46,585 bases of DNA from Prevotella sp. (GTDB taxonomy: Bacteria; Bacteroidota; Bacteroidia; Bacteroidales; Bacteroidaceae): NCBI GenBank assembly GCA_022779305.1, contig JALFSW010000033.1:1-46585 (forward strand), read 5' to 3'. The translations under genes were made by a program, and so were the position numbers. The stretch's first letter is position 1. Each line of letters begins with the position of its first letter. A model generated the notes under the pieces. The model searched no databases. It had not been told where the DNA came from and saw only the letters and a program-made list of their open reading frames with translations. Shown piece by piece: positions 35,383 through 42,396 of this stretch.

Positions 35383-35496
35383 TTAGGGGATCTAGGAATC
35401 CTAGGATTTCTAGGGGAACCTAGGGAGTCTAGGGAATCTAGGAAACCTAGGAAAATCTAGGAAGTCTAGTAACTCTAGTGAGGCTAGGCTTTCTAG
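35383..35496. repeat. CTAG-periodic array, 12 intact units plus one degenerate
   Basis: CTAG starts at 35392, 35401, 35410, 35420, 35429, 35438, 35447, 35457, 35466, 35475, 35484 and 35493, all 9 or 10 bp apart. A TTAG in register at 35383 makes a 13th unit. Spacers are purine-rich on the plus strand, the opposite polarity to the arrays at 6915 and 33468, although the neighbouring genes are also on the minus strand. Confidence 0.9.
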
Positions 35497-35518
35497 GAAA
35501 ACCAGCGACATATTTCCC

Positions 35519-35584
35519 AGCAGTTTAGCACTTGTTTCCTATCAGTTTGGCACTCGTTTTCCATCAGTTTGGTGCTTGTCGGTA
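35519..35584 (-). repeat. Three tandem 22-bp copies at the 3' end of the lptF/lptG gene
   Basis: Units starting at 35519, 35541 and 35563 share CAGTTTgGCACTtGTTTtCC with a few changes. The unit at 35563 contains the gene's last codons and its TGA (35564-35566). The two further copies lie downstream in the transcription direction, next to the CTAG array. The repeat therefore triplicates the end of the gene without altering the protein. Confidence 0.8.
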
Positions 35585-36766
35585 ACAGAAGTAGGCTATG
35601 ATGCTAAAGGCGATGTTGGGAATCCATGCTGCGAGCATCGGTGGTGTGTCGGCATTGATGGCGAAAGTAGACGATACAGTTTGCAAGAGGATATAGCCGA
35701 AGCTCAATGCCAATCCGATGCCCAAATACATCCCCATACCTCCTTTTCGCTTCTTCGATGAAAGCGACAAACCAATGATGGTGAGGATGAACGATGAGAA
35801 CGACATGGCAATGCGTTTGTGATACTCCACTTCATACTGTACTACGTTCTTAGATCCTCGGCTCGTTTGTTTCGAGATGTATTGCAACAGTTCTGGGGAA
35901 GTGAAAGTTTCTTGTTGTCCCTTCGAGTAGACCAAGTCGGCTGGCTCCATGAGGATGAGTGTGTCCATCTGCGCACCCGTTGTGATGTGTTCTTTCAGCC
36001 CTTTGAGCTTTCTGATTTTCCAATTCGTTATCTTCCAATGATATTTTGCATCGGATATGGTATCGTATTGAATTTCAGTTGCCGTCAGGTGGTCTATTAG
36101 TTTCTTGTTTTCAAATCTATCCAATGAAAAACCATAGCCCCGTTTATACCTGTTATCATAATGCTGAATGTAAGCCACTGTGTTTTTGCCCACTTTCAAT
36201 TGTACATTTTCGGCAGCCGTGATGCGTTTTGAGTTACGATACATTGCCTCAAAATTTTGTCGGATAACCGTTCCGTGGGGGATGACGAAGCTGTTGAGGT
36301 AATAGGTAACGCCAGCGATGAGCACACACGAAATCATGTAAGGGCGCAAGAGCCGATTAAACGAGACACCCGCAGCCAGCATCGAGATGATTTCTGAGTT
36401 TTCTGCCAATTTTGATGTGAAGAAAATTACGGCAATGAAAACAAACAAGGGCGAAAAGAGGTTAGAGTAATAAGGGATGAAATTGGCGTAGTAATCGAAG
36501 ATGATTGCCTTCCAAGGAGCGTTGTATTGCGTGTATTTTGAAAGGTTTTCATTGAAATCGAAGACGATAGCAATCGAGATGATGAGGATGATGGAAAAGA
36601 TATAGGTGCCGATAAATTTTTTGATGATATACCAATCGAGCATACCCACGTAATGTTTCGGACTGAGGCGTTTGCTGGTTTGCCTTAGCCCGCTCCACAT
36701 CTTTTGCATCCAAGTTGCTACATTTTTTCCTGCCGCCTGCCAATTGATGGCTTTCTTGTCTCCCAT
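35564..36766 (-). CDS. LptF/LptG family (YjgP/YjgQ) LPS export permease
   Basis: A 400-residue inner-membrane protein with the family plan: two or more N-terminal helices (YIIKKFIGTYIFSIILIISIAIVF, then FIPYYSNLFSPLFVFIAVIFF), the conserved LAENSEIISMLAAGVSFNRL region, a central periplasmic beta-jellyroll (about 180-310), and C-terminal helices (MSFSSFILTIIGLSL and following). It pairs with a second permease and the LptB ATPase to extract lipopolysaccharide; LptF and LptG cannot be told apart here. I chose the ATG at 36764-36766 (MGDKKAINW), which lies 10 bases after the tgt stop and is preceded by AAGAAGGAAAG; a 22-residue extension would overlap tgt. It is probably in an operon with lon and tgt. 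Confidence 0.9.
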   Translation of the reverse strand: MGDKKAINWQAAGKNVATWMQKMWSGLRQTSKRLSPKHYVGMLDWYIIKKFIGTYIFSIILIISIAIVFDFNENLSKYTQYNAPWKAIIFDYYANFIPYYSNLFSPLFVFIAVIFFTSKLAENSEIISMLAAGVSFNRLLRPYMISCVLIAGVTYYLNSFVIPHGTVIRQNFEAMYRNSKRITAAENVQLKVGKNTVAYIQHYDNRYKRGYGFSLDRFENKKLIDHLTATEIQYDTISDAKYHWKITNWKIRKLKGLKEHITTGAQMDTLILMEPADLVYSKGQQETFTSPELLQYISKQTSRGSKNVVQYEVEYHKRIAMSFSSFILTIIGLSLSSKKRKGGMGMYLGIGLALSFGYILLQTVSSTFAINADTPPMLAAWIPNIAFSIIAYFCYRQAPN

Positions 36767-36776
36767 TCTTTCCTTC

Positions 36777-37904
36777 TTAAATTCGTCTTCCCAATTGTTC
36801 GATGACGTTCTTTTTCCATTGCACGAAATCACCTTTTTCTATATGGTGACGTGCATCGGTTACCAATCGCAGATAGAAAGCCAGGTTGTGGATGCTTGCT
36901 ATTTGCATAGCGAGCAATTCGCCAGCCTTGAAAAGGTGGTGAAGATAGGCTTTCGAGGTGATGAGGTCGATTTCGCAACCATCTGGATCGATAGGTGAAA
37001 AATCGTTTTCCCACTTTTTGTTGCGCATGTTCATCGTTCCGCCATAGGTAAAAAGCATTGCATTGCGCCCATTACGGGTAGGCATTACACAGTCGAACAT
37101 GTCCACCCCTCGTTCGATGGCCTCTAAAATGTTCTGTGGCGTACCGACACCCATCAGATACCGCGGTTTGTTTTTGGGCAGAATTTCGTTCACCACCTCA
37201 ATCATCTCATACATTGTTTCTGTGGGTTCACCCACTGCCAATCCGCCAATGGCGTTTCCGTCGGCTCCCTTGTCTGCCACAAATTTTGCTGCTTCTTGCC
37301 GCAAATCTTTATAGGTGCACCCCTGAACAATAGGGAAAAGGCTCTGTTGATGTCCATAGAGCGGTTCGGTTTCGTTCAGTCGTGCAATACAGCGGTCGAG
37401 CCATCGTTCCGTGAGTGCCAAACTATTCTTTGCGTAGGTGTAATTGCTATCGCCCGGGGGACATTCGTCGAAAGCCATGATGATGTCGGCACCGATGATG
37501 CGTTCCGTGTCCATCACATTTTCGGGTGTGAAGAAATGCTTCGAGCCGTCAATGTGACTTCTAAACTCACACCCTTCTTCCGACAATTTGCGAATGCCTG
37601 TGAGTGAAAACACTTGAAACCCACCCGAATCCGTGAGGATTGGACGTTCCCAACCATTGAACTTATGCAATCCGCCAGCAGCCTTCAACACCTCCAAACC
37701 AGGTCGGAGATAAAGATGATAGGTGTTGCCGAGGATGATTTGTGCCTTCACTTGTTTTTCGAGTTCGGCAAAATGCACCCCTTTCACTGCGCCTGCCGTA
37801 CCCACTGGCATAAAAATGGGTGTTCGGATTTCGCCGTGGTCGGTGGTGATGAGCCCTGTGCGAGCGTTGCTTGCCTTGTCGGTTGTTTGTAGTTGAAACT
37901 TCAT
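36777..37904 (-). CDS. tgt: Queuine tRNA-ribosyltransferase with degenerate zinc site
   Basis: A 375-residue enzyme that exchanges guanine-34 of GUN-anticodon tRNAs for a queuine precursor. Core motifs are present: TPIFMPVGTAGAVKGV, ILGNTYHLYLRPG, LTDSGGFQVFSL with the catalytic aspartate region, GIGGLAVGE-like sequence, and DCVMPTRNGRNA. The C-terminal zinc motif C-x-C-x2-C of E. coli and Zymomonas enzymes is not intact: here the sequence is DGCEIDLITSKAYL, with only C310 and isoleucines in the other two positions, although the downstream histidine (SIHNL, H339) remains. I believe zinc-site loss is common in Bacteroidota, but I cannot check that here. The start is 4 bases from the lon stop. 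Confidence 0.94.
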   Translation of the reverse strand: MKFQLQTTDKASNARTGLITTDHGEIRTPIFMPVGTAGAVKGVHFAELEKQVKAQIILGNTYHLYLRPGLEVLKAAGGLHKFNGWERPILTDSGGFQVFSLTGIRKLSEEGCEFRSHIDGSKHFFTPENVMDTERIIGADIIMAFDECPPGDSNYTYAKNSLALTERWLDRCIARLNETEPLYGHQQSLFPIVQGCTYKDLRQEAAKFVADKGADGNAIGGLAVGEPTETMYEMIEVVNEILPKNKPRYLMGVGTPQNILEAIERGVDMFDCVMPTRNGRNAMLFTYGGTMNMRNKKWENDFSPIDPDGCEIDLITSKAYLHHLFKAGELLAMQIASIHNLAFYLRLVTDARHHIEKGDFVQWKKNVIEQLGRRI

Positions 37905-37908
37905 TGAC

Positions 37909-40368
37909 CTATTTTTTTTTCTCCTCTTCCGTGATACTGAAATCGATTGGGTTTTGGATCATTTCGTCCGTGAGGGCGATTTGCCACACTTCCTGCACAT
38001 TCTCAACATAGTGGAAGGTGAGACCTTTGCGATATTTCTCTAATATTTCTTCCACATCTTTGCGATTTTCCTTGCACATCACAATGTCGGTGATACCTGC
38101 ACGTTTGGCTGCCAACATTTTTTCTTTGATACCACCCACGGGCAACACTTTCCCACGCAACGTGATTTCGCCCGTCATGGCGATGTTCTTCCTCACCTTT
38201 CGTTGGGTGAGTGCCGATGCGATGCTCGTTGCGATGGTGATACCTGCCGATGGTCCATCCTTTGGTGTTGCTCCTTCTGGAACGTGGATATGAATGTTCC
38301 AATTGTCGAAGATGCGTGTATCAACGTCAATTGTTGCTGCGTGGGCTTTCACGTATTCGAGGGCTATGATTGCCGATTCTTTCATCACATCACCGAGGTT
38401 ACCCGTGAGCGTGAGTTTCCCCGGCTTACCCTTCGACAGCGAGGTTTCGATGAAGAGGATTTCGCCCCCTACGCTTGTCCAAGCCAAGCCCGTGACCACG
38501 CCAGCATAATCGTTACCTTGATAAATGTCGCGATAGAAAGGTTCTTTGCCCAAAAGTTCGTTGAGTTCTGTTGGTGTAATCTTGTCGTAAGGCAGTTTTT
38601 CATCAATGGCTTGTTTGAAAGCCAGTTTACGCAACACTTTGTTGATTTGCTTCTCCAATTGGCGCACACCACTTTCTCGTGTGTAGCTCTCAATGATTTT
38701 CTCGAATGCAGCCTTGTTGATTTTCAGGTCGGCAGCCGCAGCCTTCAGTCCTGTGTTTTCAAATGCTTTTGGGAAGAGATGACGTTTTGCAATCTCTATT
38801 TTTTCTTCTGTGATATAGCCCGATACTTCGATGAGCTCCATGCGGTCGAGTAAGGGTTTTGGAATGGTTGTGATGTCATTGGCAGTTGCAATAAACAGCA
38901 CTTTCGATAGGTCGTAGTCCAAATCCAAATAGTTGTCGTGAAAAGCATTGTTTTGTTCGGGATCGAGTACTTCCAAGAGTGCCGATGATGGGTCGCCGTG
39001 GTGGGTGTTTTGTGTTACTTTGTCGATTTCGTCAAGTATGAAAACGGGGTTCGACGAACCTGCCTTTTGCAGATTTTTGATAATTCTTCCGGGCATCGCA
39101 CCAATGTACGTGCGGCGGTGTCCGCGTATTTCCGACTCGTCGTGCAGTCCGCCCAGCGACATGCGCACATACTTGCGCTTCATCGATTCTGCAATGCTTT
39201 TTCCAAGACTGGTTTTCCCCACACCAGGAGGTCCATAAAGACAAATGATGGGCGATTGCATGTTGCCCTTGAGCTTCAGCACGGCAATGTGTTCGAGGAT
39301 GCGCTCCTTAACTTTTTCCATGCCATAATGGTCGCGATCCAAAACTCTTTGCGCTCGTTTGAGGTCTAAATCGTCTTCGGTGTATTCGTTCCATGGCAGC
39401 GAAACCATGGTTTGGAGATAGTTCAACTGCACGCTGTAATCAGGACTTTGTGGATTGAGCGTGTTGAGTTTTCCAAGTTCTTTTTCAAATACTTTTGCAA
39501 TGGTTTCCGACCATTTTTTCTTTGCCCCCTTTTCTGCCAACTCTTTCTTTTCGGGTGTGCCTTCACCATCGCCCAATTCTTCTTGAATGTTTTTCAGTTG
39601 TTGATGCAAAAAGTATTCGCGTTGTTGTTCATCGAGGTCTTCGCGCGTCTTTGTGCGGATGTTATGGCGGAGATGTTGGAATTGAATTTCTCGATTGATG
39701 GTTTTCATCAGTCGGAAAAGACGGTCTTTCATTGTGTTCTCATCGAGTAGATGAAACTTGTCTGTCACGTTGAAAGGCATGTTGGTGCAGACATAGTTTA
39801 CGGAAATCACAGGGTTCTCAATGTTGTCAATGGCAAGCTTGTTTTCATCGGGGATTTCATCGCTCATATGGATGTATTCCTTTGCGATGTCTTTCATGTC
39901 TTTCACCGCTGTGATAAACTCCTTATCGTTCTTGTCTGCCAATTCTTCAGGCATGGCTTCAGCCCGTCCAATCATGAAAGGTTCTTCGGAAACAACCTCT
40001 GTGAGTTTGCAGCGTCCCAAGCCTTGGATGATGGCTGTGCGACTTTCGTTGCCAGGCGTTCCAGGCATGTCGAAGACACGCACAAGGCGTGCATAGATAC
40101 CCGTTTTGTGTAGGTCTTGGGCAGTTGGATTGTCAATGTCGCCATCTGTCTGGCTTACTACGACAAAAATCGTGTCGGGGTGTTCTTCCAAGAATTTTAC
40201 CAAGTTCAAAGTGGCTTTTCGTCCCACCAGAACAGGGATGACAACCCCTGGGAAAATAACGAGGTTACGGGTGACGAATACTGGCACATCGCCATCCACC
40301 TGAACATTGAGTTCTGGCACATCGCCATCATAATCTGCAAACATTTGTATCGAGTTGTTTTGTTTCAT
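37909..40368 (-). CDS. lon: ATP-dependent protease Lon
   Basis: An 819-residue cytoplasmic AAA+ serine protease for damaged and regulatory proteins. The N-terminal LON substrate domain (about 25-230) begins PVFVTRNLVIFPGVVIPVLV. A coiled linker (EQQREYFLHQQLKNIQEELG) follows, then Walker A (YGPPGVGKTSLGKS), Walker B (FILDEIDKV) and the sensor region. The protease domain has the catalytic serine in KDGPSAGIT and lysine in GGIKEKMLAAKRAG. I chose the ATG at 40366-40368 (MKQNNSIQMF), 28 bases downstream of a TACCTTTG box at 40404-40397. The frame extends 25 codons upstream to 40443, through that promoter, and so is rejected. Confidence 0.96.
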   Translation of the reverse strand: MKQNNSIQMFADYDGDVPELNVQVDGDVPVFVTRNLVIFPGVVIPVLVGRKATLNLVKFLEEHPDTIFVVVSQTDGDIDNPTAQDLHKTGIYARLVRVFDMPGTPGNESRTAIIQGLGRCKLTEVVSEEPFMIGRAEAMPEELADKNDKEFITAVKDMKDIAKEYIHMSDEIPDENKLAIDNIENPVISVNYVCTNMPFNVTDKFHLLDENTMKDRLFRLMKTINREIQFQHLRHNIRTKTREDLDEQQREYFLHQQLKNIQEELGDGEGTPEKKELAEKGAKKKWSETIAKVFEKELGKLNTLNPQSPDYSVQLNYLQTMVSLPWNEYTEDDLDLKRAQRVLDRDHYGMEKVKERILEHIAVLKLKGNMQSPIICLYGPPGVGKTSLGKSIAESMKRKYVRMSLGGLHDESEIRGHRRTYIGAMPGRIIKNLQKAGSSNPVFILDEIDKVTQNTHHGDPSSALLEVLDPEQNNAFHDNYLDLDYDLSKVLFIATANDITTIPKPLLDRMELIEVSGYITEEKIEIAKRHLFPKAFENTGLKAAAADLKINKAAFEKIIESYTRESGVRQLEKQINKVLRKLAFKQAIDEKLPYDKITPTELNELLGKEPFYRDIYQGNDYAGVVTGLAWTSVGGEILFIETSLSKGKPGKLTLTGNLGDVMKESAIIALEYVKAHAATIDVDTRIFDNWNIHIHVPEGATPKDGPSAGITIATSIASALTQRKVRKNIAMTGEITLRGKVLPVGGIKEKMLAAKRAGITDIVMCKENRKDVEEILEKYRKGLTFHYVENVQEVWQIALTDEMIQNPIDFSITEEEKKK

Positions 40369-40396
40369 CAAGTTTTTTGAAAATTTATTTGACGTG

Positions 40397-40404
40397 CAAA
40401 GGTA
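40397..40404 (-). promoter_or_regulatory. -7 element upstream of lon
   Basis: On the minus strand TACCTTTG (40404-40397) is a perfect -7 box, 28 bases from the chosen lon ATG. No good TTTG was found at the usual 19-20 base distance, so the -33 element is weak. This may leave room for an activator. Confidence 0.5.
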
Positions 40405-40545
40405 CGAAATAAAAATGAATTCAGGCGGAATTTGCCGCTGCATTTATCTTAATAATGTATAATTGAAAGATTGGGGTCTTTTGGTAAATTATTTGAAATG
40501 CCCTTACATTACATGTATCCATTAGCATATGTACCCATCAACAAC

Positions 40546-40576
40546 AATAAGGACGTTCAAAGCAAGCGTCCTTATT
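40546..40576. terminator. Perfect 10-bp hairpin downstream of the barrel gene
   Basis: AATAAGGACG (40546-40555) and CGTCCTTATT (40567-40576) are fully complementary around an 11-base loop. The hairpin lies 28 bases past the stop of the minus-strand gene at 40604. T-tracts are poor on both sides. The remaining sequence up to the lon promoter shows nothing recognisable. Confidence 0.65.
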
Positions 40577-40603
40577 GATTTATAAAATATGAGCGGTTAG
40601 GGG

Positions 40604-41296
40604 TTAGAGTTTGAATTTGTAGCCAACGGTGGCGGTGATGATGCGATTGTTTTCAGAAGTGAAGAAATACTTTTCGGTCTTTGTTAATCCGATAGCATAA
40701 CGCACATCAAGCACCACATTATTATACTCGTAACTTATGCCCATGGGAATGAGGACATCTATTTTGTTCAGCCCTTCTGTCTTGTTGATAATGGTTACAA
40801 CTTTTTCATCGTAGGTGTAGCGACCATCGGCTGAAATGGTGTAGGGGTGTTCTTCTAAATGAAGTTTTGCACCAACGAGATAGCCGATTTGAATTCCTGT
40901 CTTAATGGCAAAACGCTCGTTGAGGTAGAGATGCCCCATCAGTGGAATGCTAACGTAATGAAGCCTTTGCCACGAATTTTGATAGGCTGTGCCACCCTTC
41001 TTTGGATCTTCAAACAGTGCGTCTTTATATCCCCAGCCAGCTTGTGTGTAATTCAATCCAGCGGAAAATGCCGATGGACTATTGTTTCGGTAGATAACGT
41101 CAACGCCTGCCGTGAAGCCCGATGTGAATTTTTCCCTTATTTCTTTATTGGTATCGATAAAAATAGCTGCACTGGTTGATGTGGAAAGCGATACGCCGAC
41201 ATAGGGCATGATTGCCCATTTTGTGTCGTTTTGTTCTTGTGCTTTTGTTTGTGTTGCAAGCAGGAAAGCCACGAGTAATAAAAGCAATTGTTTCAT
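40604..41296 (-). CDS. Outer-membrane beta-barrel protein (porin-family, OMP_b-brl_2 type)
   Basis: A 230-residue protein with a signal peptide (1-19, ending TKAQ). The rest is an 8- to 10-stranded barrel of the kind often annotated as porin family or PorT-like: IMPYVGVSLSTSTSAAIF, GFTAGVDVIYR, SAGLNYTQAGWGY, HYVSIPLMGHLYLNERFAIKTGIQIGYL and a final ATVGYKFKL. Proteins of this family are abundant in Bacteroidota and usually of unknown function. It is separated from the T9SS operon by 1.1 kb and transcribed away from it, so a T9SS role (as for PorT) is only a possibility. Confidence 0.75.
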   Translation of the reverse strand: MKQLLLLLVAFLLATQTKAQEQNDTKWAIMPYVGVSLSTSTSAAIFIDTNKEIREKFTSGFTAGVDVIYRNNSPSAFSAGLNYTQAGWGYKDALFEDPKKGGTAYQNSWQRLHYVSIPLMGHLYLNERFAIKTGIQIGYLVGAKLHLEEHPYTISADGRYTYDEKVVTIINKTEGLNKIDVLIPMGISYEYNNVVLDVRYAIGLTKTEKYFFTSENNRIITATVGYKFKL

Positions 41297-41366
41297 AGAG
41301 TTTACTGTTTTTTTCTGATGATATAACGCTTGAACAATTGCTTTTATTACTTGGATGTGTTTTTTT

Positions 41367-41474
41367 TGTTGGTTTATTGTTTTTCGAGCGTCCGCAAGGG
41401 GCGCTCCTGCATTCCTTATCTCTCATTTCCTAACTTTAGCCCAATTCGGTCATTAGCCCGTCTTGGGTTTTAAT
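41367..41474 (+). repeat. Dispersed ~105-bp repeat, copy A
   Basis: It begins TGTTGGTTTATTGTTTTTC, continues with a GC hairpin (GAGCG, CC, GCAA, GG, CGCTC around 41386-41405) and CTGCAT. It ends with GCCCAATTCGGTCATTAG (41439-41456) and CTTGGGTTTT. The same order of blocks occurs at 42078-42186. Frames read through it give basic peptides (for example ECRSAPCGRSK on the minus strand) that are translations of the repeat, not genes. Confidence 0.75.
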
Positions 41475-41546
41475 CAGCATTCTTTTAAAGTTAAGTTGAT
41501 TTATATCAAGAAAAAAGCGTTTTAACAAAAAAAGAGGCTGAAATAT

Positions 41547-41577
41547 TTTGGAATGATTTCAAACCTTCTTACCTTTG
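41547..41577 (+). promoter_or_regulatory. Consensus promoter without a downstream protein gene
   Basis: TTTG (41547-41550), 19 bases, TACCTTTG (41570-41577) is a full -33/-7 match. The first reasonable downstream CDS is more than 800 bases away, beyond two terminators. It therefore probably drives the noncoding RNA at about 41583. Confidence 0.8.
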
Positions 41578-41582
41578 CAGCG

Positions 41583-41895
41583 TCAAAAAGAAATTTTTTC
41601 AAAAGGTTAAAAATTTAAGGTTAATAGAATAATTTTTTAAGGTTAATAGATTGTTTAGGTATTAAAAATTAGGTTTTAGTTGTAAATTTAAGGTGAATTT
41701 AGATTTTTCAGGATTATAGGTGAATTAGTTGAAGAGGTTAAAGATTATAAGGTTTTAGGATGACAGATGAAGCAAAACATCAGGGAAGCACCGAAAGGTG
41801 TGAACCTGAAGTGAAGCTTTATTTTTTTATAGGAGAAAGAATAATTTAAAATTAGGAGAGAGTGCAGTTCAAAATTGAACACACTCTCTTTTTTT
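41583..41895 (+). ncRNA. Predicted ~310-nt noncoding RNA beside the T9SS operon
   Basis: The unit is bounded by a consensus promoter and an intrinsic terminator. The first ~175 nt are A/U-rich with nine AGGT tetranucleotides, mostly as AGGTTAA or AGGTGAA, starting at 41604, 41618, 41640, 41657, 41671, 41691, 41718, 41735 and 41750. Next is a structured hairpin at about 41771-41819: AAGC/GCTT, TCAGG/CCTGA and CACC/GGTG stacked with internal loops (GAAG opposite TGAA) and a GAAA tetraloop. A spacer and the terminator follow. No ORF with a start and plausible composition was found. It does not match the tmRNA, RNase P or small SRP signatures I know. Confidence 0.6.
41857..41895 (+). terminator. 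Intrinsic terminator of the predicted noncoding RNA
   Basis: AGAGAGTG (41857-41864) pairs with CACTCTCT (41882-41889), and GTTC (41867-41870) with GAAC (41877-41880) inside, followed by seven T residues. Confidence 0.85.
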
Positions 41896-42077
41896 GCTCT
41901 CTTTGTGTTTGATGAAATGACTGTACTATAGTTGCGTGGTAAACGAACCACACTTGCTGTGCAAATGTGCCTTACTTTATTTTCATTTAAGAAATGATTG
42001 GAAGGGGGGATTTAACATGAATCATTTCCCATTCAAAAAAATGTTTCTTGAAGTCCGCTGTCAATGCCTGTGTTCAC

Positions 42078-42186
42078 TGTTTGTTTATTGGTTTTTCAGA
42101 CGCCCACAAGGGGGCACGCCCTGCATGCTATGCCTGCAACTCATTAAACCCAAATCGTTCATTAGACCGCTTGGGTTTTCTTTTTG
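42078..42186 (+). repeat. Dispersed ~105-bp repeat, copy B, ending in a terminator
   Basis: It aligns block by block with copy A: TGTTTGTTTATTGGTTTTTC, a GCCC/GGGGGC hairpin, CCTGCAT, then AAACCCAAATCGTTCATTAG and TTGGGTTTTC. In this copy AAACCCAA (42146-42153) and TTGGGTTT (42171-42178) form an 8-bp stem followed by CTTTTTG, a good terminator. The flanks 41896-42077 and 42187-42315 hold nothing else I can recognise. Confidence 0.75.
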
Positions 42187-42324
42187 TCTTATTTATTCAC
42201 TTCCCAACCGTTTGCATCTGCTTGTCGGCATCTTCTTCATCGTTTTCTCTTGAAGTAGCCCGCTACATCTGCGATAAAACGCTAAACAACCTGCACAGAC
42301 CATCAGCTGCAATCAGTTTGGTCT

Positions 42325-42341
42325 CTAATGACCGAATTGGG
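42325..42341 (-). repeat. Reverse-oriented core copy of the dispersed repeat
   Basis: The reverse complement of 42325-42341 is CCCAATTCGGTCATTAG, identical over 17 bases to 41440-41456. It lies 56 bases upstream of porP. Facing copy B (42149-42166), it could pair with it to form a long-range hairpin. Confidence 0.7.
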
Positions 42342-42396
42342 TTAAAAAAAATCATGCAACCATGCAATAATCCCCCAAAAGCTACGTTATATCATC

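Noticed and set aside
6915..35496. CTAG arrays as CRISPR arrays
   Set aside because: The unit is only 9-10 bp, there is no long conserved repeat with unique ~30-bp spacers, and no cas gene is in the window.
40369..40443. 25-codon N-terminal extension of Lon
   Set aside because: It would be translated through the TACCTTTG promoter element and is unlike known Lon N-termini.
41145..41426. Minus-strand 93-codon frame upstream of the barrel gene
   Set aside because: It overlaps the barrel gene in another frame and its N-terminus is a translation of repeat copy A.
41583..41895. The candidate RNA as SRP RNA, tmRNA or RNase P RNA
   Set aside because: No GGAAGCAG-type SRP apex, no tRNA-like CCA end and no GAGGAAAGTC-type RNase P core could be found.
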